A stretch of DNA of 64,000 nucleotides from Magnolia sinica (Eukaryota; Streptophyta; Magnoliopsida; Magnoliales; Magnoliaceae), in NCBI RefSeq assembly GCF_029962835.1, contig NC_080575.1, positions 58,193,493 through 58,257,492 on the forward strand, written 5' to 3'. A program made the position numbers and the translations under genes. The notes under the pieces were generated by a model. The model searched no databases and was not told where the DNA came from. It saw only the letters and a program-made list of their open reading frames with translations. Shown piece after piece: positions 35,245 through 46,341 of this stretch. How positions within the stretch are numbered: position 1 is the first letter of the stretch; each line of letters begins with the position of its first letter.

Positions 35245-36372
35245 ATGGTTCTCGCCAAAATTTATAACCTTCTCTTAATGGAAGATTACTGGACCTGATG
35301 GAAACAAGGAATGAATGTTCGTCGGAAGAGATAGAACCATCATCAATAACTTCTATATCCTCTGGAAAGCTAATGAATTGGAAATGGAAGAAGTCAATAG
35401 GATCGCTATTCTCTATTTTCCTGGTGACCCAACTATTTGACTTTTTGATCATCTTCCTTAAATGATAATACTGGAGTTGGAGCCGATGAGGATTTGAATA
35501 AGCTCTTTCTAAATCAGCAAAAGTTCAAGGAAAATATACTCCTAACCAGCCTATGAAGAAATGCCAAGTAGCATAGACTGAAAGAGGCTCGGAAGTAGAG
35601 TCTTTAGAGCTAGAAATGACATCTCCAAAGGCACAATATAATGAACAAAGGACCAGAGGAGCTAATGAATACTTCTGACCTTCTATCATTGTGCCCACTA
35701 CCATGAAGAGAGCTGGCCTGATGATTTCTGCTTGTTTTAAATTTGGAAATATCACCAAGCTTAGCCAATAAGCTATGAAAGCAGCTAATTCACAAGAAGA
35801 TTTGTACTCAGTAGTACTCTTGATATTCTCACAGATAATTTTGAGGTCTTGATGATTTTAACCTGCAAAATTGTCAAGAAAATGTATGATTTTCAAAACA
35901 GGTAATATAAATACATATAAGATGAAGATTCTGAAAGAGAAGAGAAAAGGAAGAAAAATATACCGTAAGTTTTGGGAGAAATGAGCTATCTATTCAAGAA
36001 ATTAATCATTTCTCTGAAGAGTTCAAGAGAAGTGTTTGATATCTCAAATCTGTTATTTCCTACAAAGGCGAGAGCAAATTCTTTTTTCGAAGACACATAT
36101 TCATCAAAAATATTGCCCATGATAGGAAGACCTACTATGCAAAGGAGATCCCACAAGGTGATACTGATCTCACCTAAAGGAAGATGGAACGAATTAGTAA
36201 TGGGAGACCAATGGTTGAGAAAACATTTAAAGATGGTTGCACCCCCACAGAAATGTTTTGGTGTAGCTATGAGTGCATCAAAAATATCAATCTACTTCAA
36301 GATAATAGCATGTTTCCGAGCAATAGCTCAAGCCTAGGCACTATAAAAATCTCGAGGAGAAAAAAGAGCCAT
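35245..36372 (-). pseudogene. PMD-family protein, N-terminal part of antisense Tat gene (exon 1, intron, first half of exon 2)
   Basis: A two-exon gene on the strand opposite to Tat. Exon 1 runs from an ATG at 36372 to 35964, a 101-bp GT-AG intron spans 35963-35863, and exon 2 runs from 35862 to 35245 and on to 10866-10290. Exon 1 holds FHLPLGEISITLWDLLCIVGLP, split here as FHLPLGEISITLWD and LLCIVGLPIMG, a core PMD signature. Exon 2 holds IAYWLSLVIFPN, YSLAPLVLCSLYCAF and FFIGWLGVYFP, also typical. The restored length of about 530 residues fits PMD proteins. Stops are present (two near the exon 1 start, one before the donor, one after GVYFP). Known: PMD proteins occur in plant genes (MAIL family) and in transposons. 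Inferred: an accessory gene carried by the element. Confidence 0.85.
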
Positions 36373-37428
36373 CGTCAGGAATCCTTTTGTATTTCAAGGT
36401 GATCTTTTGGTAAAGAAACGTTGTTAAGCAGTTTCAAAGAAATGAGTAGGAAAATGTTATTAAGGATCATAGCACGGGCACAAGAATCGCATTTTATGAA
36501 TCATGCTGACTCTCTAATAGGACCGCTTCTCTTCCAGATAACCTTTTAAAAGTTATGGTTCCGTCACAATCCAGTTATCTACAGAAACAAGATTGTTTTG
36601 GATCATTTGATCAGGTGGTTAGCTAGGTGAAATCAATCAGTGACATCATAAATTAATAGGGATGGCAACTGACTTGTTTTTAGAAGGATTATGGAATTCA
36701 AAGACTTCTTCATGAATCTTTATGCAATCCCAAGTATTTTGAAAATTTTGCCTATCTTATGAATTGGGTGAATTGTTCTTTTTTCTTGAAGATGAAGCCT
36801 TCGATTACTTCATGAATTTATTTGTGAATCGAAGATTATCGGACAAGTTTTCTTTCTTATCTCTATCCGTTACAAAGAAAGAAAGATGATAGAACTTTAG
36901 GTAGAATTTGACAGTATAGGGTGTGAAGAACAAAGGACTTAGAAAAGATTTTGTAAGAAGTCTTTGCACGTAAAACAAGTTAGTTGCATGGAAGCTTGTA
37001 GAGAAACTTCGTTGCTCAGAAGTGCACGAAGGAAAGTTTGTGTAAAGGCAATTGCGCAGGTAAGAAGTTGCACAGGTGAGGGATTTGTGCGAATAAAGAG
37101 TTGTGCGGTCAGGATACTTGTATGAACAAGTAGTTGCGTGAGTGACAAAAAGTTGTGCAATTGGTAGTTACACGGGGAGTCGAGTTGCGCAAGAAGACGA
37201 GTTGCGCAAGAAGACGAGTTGTGCGATAAAGGGCTTCGGTCAGAGGAAATGTTGAAATGAAGAAAAACTTCCTAAGTTTTACTATTTATAGGCTGGCTGG
37301 ACTTAACGATCAGTTGTGCGGGACTCGATTAAAGTTTCGTGGGTCCGCGCAATTTGACTTAACGAAAAAGAGAAGTTGATCCTTTGCTTTCTCTAGCGAT
37401 CGAACAAACATAGGATTAAGGGGGCATC
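36373..37428. other. Tat region between antisense gene and 3' LTR, with polypurine tract
   Basis: This is upstream sequence of the antisense PMD gene, so it could hold its promoter. I see no second gene. From about 36960 to 37240 a GTTGCGCAAG/AGTTGTGCG motif recurs more than ten times in both perfect and degenerate form, including two exact copies of AGTTGCGCAAGAAGACG around 37182-37212. The same motif recurs in the LTR (37500-37860). The Tat polypurine tract is AAGGGGGCATC at about 37417-37428, directly before the LTR. Confidence 0.65.
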
Positions 37429-38240
37429 TGTTGGAGCATAAAATTTAGAGTACAAGTAATAAAGAAAGAAGAAAGAGAAAAAGAAGTGAAAGCAGAGTAA
37501 TTAATCAAAGAGTTGTACGAGATGGAGAGTTACGCGAGATACATGAGTTGTGCGGGTCCGTGTAACTCATGTCAGTTGCATGGAATCATGCAACTTCTAT
37601 TTTTTGTGCGTCATACAACACGAACATTGTGAAGTGGGTCCCATGATACAATATTCGAGGACCTACACGTGTGAGAGCCTATAAATACCCCTTCACCCCT
37701 TTATTTTAGGGACACATAATAAGATTTGAATTTTAAGAGAAGAAGAGACTCTGATATCTCTGACAGGTATAGGGAGAAAGAAAGGAAGAACTAATGGATC
37801 ACGCAACATATACTAGTTGCACAGGTCCACACAACTCCTAAATCAGCTCAACTCTCTGAGTAGTTGCATGGATAACATAAATAGAAGCCACTTTATCAAA
37901 ATTGTTGTAGTTTCCTAAGGAATCTGAGCATTTCTTTGAAAGAGGAGACATCATTTGGATGAATGTATATAAAGGACATAAGAATATGCAGATCCGCACA
38001 ACTCTTCTCTTATGAAGATAAACATTGCAAGCTTGAATACTGCCAGAATTAATATTTAACCTATTTAATACTTATATTTTAGGATCATGTACACTTTATC
38101 TAGGAATCAAGGGATAAAGTGGATGTAAACGAATTCAGAATTAATAAAACATATTATGATGATTGTTCTCTTTATTATTTCTTTGTTATTATCAAATAAG
38201 ATAATCCCAAAACTAAATAATTTCATTTCTTGTCAAAACA
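37429..38240 (+). mobile_element. Tat 3' LTR
   Basis: It starts TGTTGGAGCATAAAATTTAG right after the polypurine tract and ends near CTTGTCAAAACA. The end could extend as far as about 38266, because the host gag frame resumes somewhere between 38241 and 38267. A TATA box (TATAAATA, 37680-37687) sits about 250 bp in and is followed by A-rich leader text. The partner 5' LTR is left of the window, so no target duplication or age can be read. Confidence 0.7.
37680..37687 (+). promoter_or_regulatory. TATA box of Tat LTR
   Basis: TATAAATA preceded by GTGTGAGAGCC and followed by CCCCTTCACCCC. It is in the right position for the U3/R boundary of an LTR of about 0.8 kb. Confidence 0.55.
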
Positions 38241-38304
38241 GGGATAAACTAGCATCTTCCTCATCAATAAGGTGTGATTGAATTCTTTGAATAGAGGATT
38301 TAAG
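38241..38304 (-). pseudogene. Minus-strand Athila gag fragment (distal piece)
   Basis: Continues the minus-strand gag frame of 49664-50145 once the plus-strand Athila and one target-duplication copy are removed. The joined frame reads through SLELLESSIQRIQSHL, a coiled-coil type stretch common between the zinc-knuckle region and protease in Athila gag. It is cut on its left by the Tat 3' LTR. Confidence 0.6.
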
Positions 38305-39522
38305 TATTGAGGGTCAAATATTGCATATTAGACCACATTTATTACTTGGCTTTACGTACATGATAATGTTTAACGTCCTATTTTAATCATGTTTGTGTTG
38401 CAAGGTGAATTTAAGAGCTTGGACTGAAAAAGGGTATTAAAAGCATGGATTTGATGCTCAAGAATCACCAAGGCAAGAGATAGATCCTAGGAGACCGAGA
38501 TCGAAGAATTTACACGCCAAAGATTCGAGAAAATCAAGTGATTGAAGATAAAGAGGCCTGAAAATTGTCCTAAATACAAGATCACAGGGCTCCAACCATC
38601 TGTTTGGCTCGAAACTTTATATTTGGCCTGAGGACCCTAAATTAACCATACACGTAAAATTTCAGCCCTTGGATCCTTGTAGAAGTGGCCCAACGGACAG
38701 ATCAACCCATAAAACACTAATATGGGTCTCACCTAATATATGGATATGCTTTAATTTTGGTATCAACACCTTAAATTAGATGAGAGGGAGAATGGATGGA
38801 GCGGATTTTTTATAAACAATCCAGCGGACCCCACATGCGACATGTTGTACACAGAACATGCGCACGCGAGCTGCACCGGACCTAGTCCTCGGTCAAAGAT
38901 CGGGTTAACCCGATCCTTCTTCAAAATGGAAACAGTGTGCAAACACTGGCTCGCCTATGACATGTTATGGGCCACCATCATCCATCATATGGATAATCGA
39001 GACCGTCCATTAGATCCAGGGGGTGGCCACGACCCTAACCATGGCGCCCTTTTGATCCCATGCACGTGTACACATGTAGATCTCCGTCAAACGTAGGATG
39101 AACGGTGGGGTGATTTAATATAGTGGGCCACACTAAAACTCAACAAAAACCACCCCTTTTCGACTAAAATCTCACCAGAAATCCAATGTACGAGGTGGAT
39201 TTCTCCGAAAACAACATTGTGGGGCCACCGAGCATCGCAGCGAATCCACGTGCGCATGATCTGTGTCTAGGAAATTTAAAAATTCTGGGGAGTTATGGGC
39301 CATGATCATCGATCGTTTCGACAATCTGAACCGTACAGATGGAAGCCCAGCCAAGGATGACCCTAGCCGTGGAGAAATTTAGAAGCCAAGGATGTTCATT
39401 GTCCCAAAAATCCAAACCAAACGCAAGTTGGCTTGGGTTTCACTACACAAGATTGTTTTGCGTATTCTGCTACGTAAGTTCTCCACCACCGACTCAATCC
39501 AGCCACCGACCCTCTTTTTGGC

Positions 39523-39530
39523 TATAAAAA
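39523..39530 (+). promoter_or_regulatory. TATA box of Athila(+) 5' LTR
   Basis: TATAAAAA in CTTTTTGGCTATAAAAAGAG. The same sequence is conserved in the 3' LTR at 48750-48757, about 60 bp upstream of a GA tract that probably lies in the transcribed leader. Confidence 0.6.
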
Positions 39531-39584
39531 GAGAAGAGAGAAAGAGAGTGAAGGATCATTAGGAAGGAGAACGTGTGAAGAGCA

Positions 39585-39589
<5 letters not shown>

Positions 39590-39629
<40 letters not shown>
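39590..39629. repeat. (GA)n microsatellite in Athila 5' LTR
   Basis: About 20 GA units. The partner site in the 3' LTR (48808-48820) has only a few, so it changed length after insertion. Confidence 0.95.
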
Positions 39630-39631
<2 letters not shown>

Positions 39632-40444
39632 GAACGTGGAAGACATCATCAGAGTTTTTTTTCTTCTTCCCTTTACTTAGTTTATTTTATGATTTATTAA
39701 GAGATTTTAGTCAATCATGTCTATGATCGACTAAACCTCTTAGCTAGGGCTAAGAGGTGAAGCTTCTAGCATGATGGGTGTGTTCGGTTGCTTTGATTCA
39801 TGTTGATGAACCTTCTTTGACTTTAGTTGATTATAAGATATACTTTCAGTTTTTAATGGTTTGTCGTGAATTAAATTACAATGGATTTATGATACATGTG
39901 AGTATGTTCTTTTCATTATTAGGATTGTGAACCGGGGAACCCTGTTGTTCACCATCGTCTCATGGACATGGTTAGATGATGGAACCCTTCCTAATATTCA
40001 TAATTCCCTTAGATTGGTTAAATTATGTTGTTTGCTTTGTCTCATGGGCATGGTCTTGTGATGAAATCAATTCTAATTCTCATACCTATTATTCTATTGA
40101 GAACTGGATCAAAGCAAGTTTAGATGTGAATTTTAATGAATTATCTTCCAACTAGATGAAGATAGGACTCTGATTCCAGTTATGTTCGTGAATGAAGCAT
40201 AAATCTCCCTGATCTCTACAAGTGGATCCTTGGAAACCCCAGTTTCCCACCTTTAAATTTCATAAGCTTAGTTTAATATTTTACCATTATTCTATTAAAT
40301 TTTCTTGATTTAGATTACATTTTATTCTAGTTCTAGTTCTGGTTACTTTTAGAATACATACGAGGTTCAGTCCCTGTGGATTCGACCTCGGTCTTACTGA
40401 GATTATTTCTACATCACGACCCTATATGGTGGTGAACAAGTTTT

Positions 40445-40462
40445 TGGCGTCATTGTCGGGGA
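40445..40462 (+). other. Primer binding site of Athila(+)
   Basis: TGGCGTCATTGTCGGGGA lies 6 bp after the 5' LTR. It resembles the TGGCGCCGTTGCCGGGGA site commonly seen in Athila elements (tRNA-Asp type), with C-to-T changes at two CpG sites and one A for G. Confidence 0.85.
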
Positions 40463-41083
40463 TTGACGGTTGCATTTTTCTAAGATTAACTAGTTTTAGA
40501 ATTAGGTTATGATTAGGGTTTTTCTATTTCTAATTTTAGGTTTAGGTTTTTCTGTTTGATTTTTTAGAAACTAACTTGACTTTCTTGTTTTGTAGGACCT
40601 TGATACAGGCTTTCTAAATTGGTAATCTCTTTTTAATTTTTCTATTTTTCTATTTTTAGAATTTTTTTTAATTTTAGAAACTAACTTTCTTTCTATTTTT
40701 AGGTTTAGAACTTTCCTAAGTTATTTTTTTAGAAACTTTATATTTTTAAGAATTTTCACTTTTTAGAAACTAGTTTACTTTCTAATTTTTAGGAACTTTC
40801 TACTTGACTTATTTTGTTTTTTTTTTTTTTGCAAGTTTTTAACTTAGGAACTTCGAATTTGGTAACTTCTTTCCAACTCTTTTCTCTTTCTGTCTAAATT
40901 TCTATTTATTTTCTTCTTGTTTTAGGTTTAGGTTAGAATCTAGATTGAGGGCGGTAAGTGTTTCATGCCCAAGTGGGTACATGACAACACTCGACGTCTC
41001 TTGATTGAAGGAGGATTGGTTGAGGGTTAACTATCCATTGCATGACTAGACACCGCTCGAGATCCCTAGAGTTAATTGAGGTT
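40463..41083 (+). other. Athila(+) leader, non-coding
   Basis: T-rich untranslated leader with repeated TTTCTATTTTTAGAA-like text (40500-40800) and a T run at about 40809-40822. No gene is seen. The gag start ATG is at 41084. Confidence 0.75.
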
Positions 41084-42645
41084 ATGGCTACAAATCAACT
41101 GGCCAATCAACCAGAAGGACTACCTTAACCTAGGGTTGGGAAAGTCTAGGATGAGAATGAGGTGCATCAAGCAACCCCACCTCATACCTTATGAGATTAT
41201 TTACAACCAGCGGGGGTGAGCACACCCTCATGTATGGTTTTTCTAGAGAATATGAGACACATGGATATCAAGCCAGGGGTGGTCCAACTCCTTCCAAAAT
41301 TTCATGGGCTTGAGTCAGAAAATCCATATTTACATCTGAAAGAGTTTGATGAGATCATAGCCACTCTATACTTTCCTAACGTGTCTGATAACACGGTCAG
41401 GCTGAAACTCTTTCCCTTTTCTTTGAAAGAGAAAGCTAAGACGTGGTTGCATTCACTACATCCTCGATCTACTGGCACATGGAATGACATGATAAGGGAG
41501 TTTATAAAGAAAATTTTTCCACATCATAAAACGAATACCCTTAGAAAGTCAATCATAAACTTGGCCCAAAAGGAGGATGAAACATTCTTCCCATGTTGGG
41601 AGTGGTTCAAGGATCCTGTCAGTTCATGCCCACAACATGGATTTGAAATGTAGCACATTACACACTTCTTTTATAATGGTTTGACATCTTCCATACACCA
41701 ATTGGTCGAGACAATGTGCAATTGAGAATTCATGAATAAAAATGTCGATGATGTGTGGGACTACTTGGATGGACTTGCTGAAAACGATAATCATGGGACA
41801 CATACCCAAAACCAAGCACCATGTCTAAGCTGACTCAATCCAAGGAGGGGTGGAATGTATTTCCTGAAAGAGGACAATGATATCAATGCTAAAATGGCTT
41901 ATCTCACTAGGAAACTCGAGGCCATGGAATTAAAGAAGGATAAGGATAAGGAAATTGTTTGCGGTATTTGTGGTTGCAACATTCACACTACTGAAAAGTA
42001 CCCAACTATATTTGCCTTTCAAGAGGTACTGAATTAGTAATATAATGACGTAAGCAATTACCAAAGACCTTTCAGTGGGCCCACTTCTAATACATATAAT
42101 CCTGGTTGGAGAAATCATTCAAACTTCAGTTGGAGGAATGGACAAACTACTACCCCTCAAGGTTTCTTTAATCAAAATCCAAATCATGAGAAATCTCAAG
42201 AAGAACTGGTTCAAAATTCCTCACAAGAGCTTACTCAAGCAATACGAGAACTTACAAAATTTATGCAAATGATGGATTCATATATGACGGTTATAGAAAA
42301 GGGGATGCTTCCTGCTCAACCTCTCCCCAATCCTAAACCATAATATGAGATAAGTGATCCAAGCTCTTCAAATCAAATGGATCAAGCTAAATCTATCACC
42401 ACTCTTAGGAGTGAGAAGACCATTGACAGAACCACTCCGGTTAAGGCTGAAAAACCTAAGGAACTGGAAGAGGACAAAGATGATGGATCTATCCATGCTC
42501 CACAAGAATTAGAACCAGAACCTCAAGGGAAGTCGATTGCTCCATTTCCCTAACGGTTGGTTGCACCAAAACCTCTCTCTAACTCTCAGGACATTCTAGA
42601 GGTGTTGAAATAAGTGAAGGTCAATATTCCTCTACTTTATGCCGT
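41084..42645 (+). pseudogene. Athila gag
   Basis: The start ATG at 41084 (MATNQLANQ) is in frame with all later gag pieces. The Ty3-type gag core is seen as LPKFHGLESENPYLHLKEFDEI (split: LPKFHGLESENPY / LHLKEFDEI), FPFSLKEKAKTWLHSL, TWNDMIREFIKKIFP and RKSIINLAQKEDETFF, followed by FYNGLTSSIHQLVE. A coiled-coil-like segment (KMAYLTRKLEAMELKKDKDK) is followed by a degraded zinc knuckle (CGICGCNIHTTEKYP) and the NPGWRNHSNFSW motif. At least eight in-frame stops, mostly TAG or TAA, interrupt it. Gag packages element RNA. Confidence 0.9.
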
Positions 42646-43450
42646 AAAATAAATACCTTAATATGCCAAATTCCTGAAAGACTTGTGTACAACCAAAATA
42701 TGGCAAAATATTCAAAAGAAAATCTTCTTAACTGAGAAAGTGAGTTCCATCATAAGGCAAGATGTGCCGCAGAAATTCAAAGATCCTGGTAGCCTAACCA
42801 TCTCTTGTATAATTGGAAATTTTTGCATTGAGCATGCACTTCTTGATTTAGGAGCGAGCGTAAATCTGATTCCCTACTCAGTGTACAAACAGTTCAGTTT
42901 AGGTGAATTAAAACCCACCTTCACCACATTACAACTTGTTGATCGCTCTGTTCGTGTACCAAGAGGGATAATTGAGGATGTGTTGGTCCAGGTTGATAGA
43001 TTCTACTACCCAGTATATTTTATCATCCTGGATACTGAACCCATCAGTAACATGAGCACTCAGATTCCCGTCATTCTTGGTCGCTCATTCCTTGCCACTT
43101 CAAATGTAATCATCAATTGTAAGAATGGTGTCATGAGCATGTACTTCGAGAATATGACATTAGAGTTAAACATCTTTTTCAACACGAGTAGATGGTTAGA
43201 GGGCAATGACGATTTCCACGACATTAACATGATTGACTCTTTCGTGAAGGATAAAACGCCTCTGACCTTATCATCTGACCCTCTAGAGACGTGCTTGGCC
43301 CACTCCCATGATTTTGATGATGACATGATTAGGGAGATGGTTGTCATGCTTGATACTATGCCTATACTTAAAGTTAACCGGTGGAGGCCACAATTTGAAG
43401 AATTATCCCAAACCGAAGAAGTACCTCTGCCGTCTAACCTCAATGCATGA
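42646..43450 (+). pseudogene. Athila protease and linker
   Basis: The longest open stretch of the element is 42683-43450 (255 residues), in the same frame as gag. It holds YAKFLKDLCT, then SLTISCIIGNFCIEHALLDLGASVNLIP (the protease active-site region, in which DLGAS takes the place of the usual DTGA, as in other Athila elements) and VILGRSFLATSNVIINCKNG, the second conserved protease block. The stretch looks intact as protease, but stops just upstream and the frameshift downstream prevent a full polyprotein. Confidence 0.9.
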
Positions 43451-43503
43451 AAGCTTAACCTAAAACCTTTGCCCTCTGATTTAAAATATGTTTATTTAGG
43501 TTA

Positions 43504-44598
43504 AGATGAGACATACCCGGTGGTGATTTCATCTCACCTTGAGCAAGAACAGGAGAGTATGCTCATATCTACTCTCATTGAGCATAAGGGAGCCCTTGGA
43601 TGGACGATTGCGGACCTCAATGGAATTGACCCTTTGATTTCTACTCACCACATTTATCTTGAGGATAATGTGAAGACCTCTTGGCAATCACAACTAGACT
43701 AAACCTAAACATGAAGGAAGTGGTTAAAGCCAAGGTTCTTAAACTATTGGATATGGGTATCATATACCCTATATCTGATAGTCAATGGGTGAGTCTAACT
43801 CAGGTGGTTCTTAAGAAGTCCGGAATCACCATCGTAGCTAATGCCAATAATGAACTTGTGCTAACTAGAGTTACTACTAGTTGGAGAATGTGCATTTACT
43901 ACAAGAAGTTGAATACCGTCATGAGGAAGGACCATTTTCCTTTGCCCTTCATCGATCAAATTTTGGAAAGGCTAGCTGGTCATTCCTATTATTATTTTCT
44001 TAACAAATATTCGGGTTATAATCAAATAGAGATAGCCCTTGAAGATCAGGAAAAGACTACATTTACATGTCCTTATAGTACCTTTGCTTAGCGAAGGATG
44101 CCATTCGGACTATTTAATGCCCCCACTACTTTTCAACGATGCATGATGAGTATTTTTTCTGATATGGTGGGGAAATATCTAGAGGTCTTCATGGACAATT
44201 TCTTTGTCTTCGGTCCATCTTTCAACAAGTGCTTAAAGAGTCTTAAATGTGTGCTAAAAAGATATGAAGAAAAGAATTTGGTACTCAATTGGGACAAGTG
44301 TCATTTCATGGTTCATAAGGGAGTTGTCCTTGGACATATCATCTCGTCTAAAGAAATCGAGGTAGATAAGGCAAAAATTGATTGTATCTCTAACCTACCT
44401 TTACCTAAGAACATACGAGACATGCGATCCTTTTTAGGATACGTCGGGTTTTATAAAAGATTCATAAAAGACTTTAGTCTTCCATCTTGTCATTTATGTA
44501 ATATACTTCAAAAGGATGCATCATACGAGTGGACTGAGCAATGTCAGGAAGCTTTTACGAAGCTTAAGGGCATGTTGACCACTGCACCTATCATGTAG
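43504..44598 (+). pseudogene. Athila reverse transcriptase
   Basis: The N-terminal part (HLEQEQESMLISTLIEHKGALGWTI) is in the gag frame. Near 43685-43695 a frameshift moves to the frame used by the rest of pol. RT blocks seen: LLDMGIIYPISDSQWVS, KKSGITIV, WRMCIYYKKLN, HFPLPFIDQILERLAG, YSGYNQI, then a stop (TAG at 44089) before RMPFGLFNAPTTFQRCM. The YxDD box reads FMDN, so one catalytic Asp is lost. LGHIISSKEIEVDKAKI and MRSFLGYVGFYKRFI finish the thumb. Confidence 0.9.
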
Positions 44599-45165
44599 CC
44601 ACCCGACTGAAGCTTTCCTTTTAAACTTATGTGTGACGCATCTGATTATGCTCTTAGGGTGGTTTTAGGCCAGAGAAAATAAAAGAAGCCCTACGTTATC
44701 CATTATGCAAATAGAACTCTAAATCCTACCCAAGTAAACTACTTGACTACAGAAAATGAACTCTTGGCCATAGTGTTCGCTTTAAACAAATTTAGGTCCT
44801 ACTTAATCAGATCTAAGATCATCATTTATACAGATCATGCGGCGCTCAAGTATCTTCTTTCTAAGAACAATGCTAAGCCCCACCTGATAAGATGGATCCT
44901 CCTACTCCAAGAATTTTATTTAGAAATAAAAGATAAAAAGGGAGTAGAGAACGTAGTGGCTGACCATCTTTCTTGCATTGATGTCCCTAATTCTCCTGAG
45001 ACGACACATATCAATGACATGTTCCCTGACGAACAATTGTTCAAAGTCTTCCATTCACCTTGGTTTACTAATATTACCAACTATCTTGCCATAGGTTTCA
45101 CGCCGACACATTGGACTACGCAAAATAAGAGGAAAATTTTCACCGAGGTGCACAAATTCTTCTAG
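44599..45165 (+). pseudogene. Athila RNase H
   Basis: In frame with RT after stops at 44596 and about 44608. LMCDASDYALRVVLGQR carries the first catalytic Asp, then a stop follows where QRK meets [29 protein letters not shown] keeps the Glu, [11 protein letters not shown] keeps the second Asp, and ENVVADHLS keeps the last Asp. All four acidic residues are therefore present, unlike in RT. A linker to integrase follows. Confidence 0.9.
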
Positions 45166-46341
45166 GATGATCCGTATTTGTTTAAATATTTCTCAGACCA
45201 AATCTTGAATAGATGTGTGCCAGACAATGAGCATCAGAGTGTCATCTCCTTCTATCACTCTCAGGCCTGTGGTGGTCACTTTTCTGCTAAAAAGACCATG
45301 GCCAAGATTCTTCAATGTGGCTTTTACTGGCCCACTATGTTCAGGGACACTCATGAGTTTTCCAAATCTTATAAGCATTATCAGAAATAAGGAGCATTGT
45401 TCCGTCGAAATATGATGCCCATGAACCCCATCCTTATTATAGAGGCATTTGATTGCTAGGGCATCGATTTTATGGGACCATTCCCCCAATCTTTTAGAAA
45501 TTTATATATTTTTCTCACTGTAAACTATGTCACTAAATAGGTTAAAGTAATTTTGTGCTGGAACAATGACCATTGAATGGTCATTAAATTCTTAAAAGTA
45601 AACATCATTTCCCAGTTCGGAACACCTCGAGCCATCATTAGTGATGGAGGCTCATATTTTTGTAATAGACCATTTGAAATTTCAATGAAGAAATGTAATA
45701 TCTCTCATAAGGTGAGCACTCCATACCACCCACAAGCTGAGATTTCCAATAGGAAGATCAAACACATCTTGGAAAAGACAGTTAACCTTGACTGTAAGGA
45801 TTGGTCAATCCGATTGACCGATGCTTTATGGGCTTACCGTACTACATTTAAGACCCCTATTGGAATGTCTCTCTTTAGACTTGTCTATGGGAAGGCCTGC
45901 CACTTTCCTGTAGAGTTGGAACATAGAGCCTACTAGGCAATCAAAAATCTGAATTTCAATCTGGACAACGCTGACTCGCTACGCAAAATTCAGTTAAATG
46001 AACTTGAAGAAATCTAGAACGATGCGCACGAGAACTCGAGAATTTACAAGGATAGGATGAAGGCATTTCATGACTAACGCATTCTGCAAAAATCATTCAT
46101 GCCAGGTCAGAAACTCCTTTTGTATAATTCTCGGTTGCATCTCTTTCAGAGTAAACTTCAATCTCGTTGGACCAACCCTTTCACGGTTATCAATGTTTAT
46201 CCTCATGGGGCTGTCAAGATTCGAAATCCAGACAATGGCAATGAGTTTAAAGTAAATGGACATCGATTAAAGCCATTTGTTGAGAAATTTGATTCAAATG
46301 ACATGTCCATGCCTCTAAATGATCCTGTTTACCAGTATTAA
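45166..46341 (+). pseudogene. Athila integrase
   Basis: The zinc finger region is seen as SFYHSQACGGHFSAKKTMAKIL and GFYWPTMFRDTHEF, but the two finger Cys positions now read as Ser/Tyr (KSYKHYQK), so it cannot bind zinc normally. The core has GIDFMGPFPQSF (first Asp), [10 protein letters not shown] (second Asp) and [17 protein letters not shown] with the Glu but about four residues missing before it. [35 protein letters not shown], then [19 protein letters not shown] and GHRLKPF follow, ending with a stop at 46341. Several in-frame stops occur (for example 45388, 45538, 45934). Confidence 0.9.

Larger units (their letters stand above)
4654..38240 (+). mobile_element. Tat-lineage Ty3/gypsy retrotransposon, 3' part, heavily interrupted
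   Basis: The own sequence of this element is 4654-5705, 7566-10866 and 35245-38240. The order is RT thumb/RNase H, a second RNase H domain, integrase, a non-coding stretch, an antisense PMD gene, polypurine tract and 3' LTR. The second RNase H after the normal one is the hallmark of the Tat/Ogre/Retand lineage, and antisense extra ORFs downstream of integrase are known there. The gag, protease, most of RT and the 5' LTR would lie left of the window. The left side is broken by LTR A. The element sits in the gag of a minus-strand Athila. Coding parts have many stops and deletions, so it is dead. Confidence 0.85.
38305..40438 (+). mobile_element. Athila(+) 5' LTR, 2134 bp
   Basis: It starts TATTGAGGGTCAAATATTGC (the first TG has become TA, compared with TGTTGAGGG in the 3' LTR) and ends GGTGAACA. 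It aligns along its full length with 47532-49658, with visible scattered substitutions. Differences include a long GA run at 39590-39629 that is short in the 3' LTR. Confidence 0.92.
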
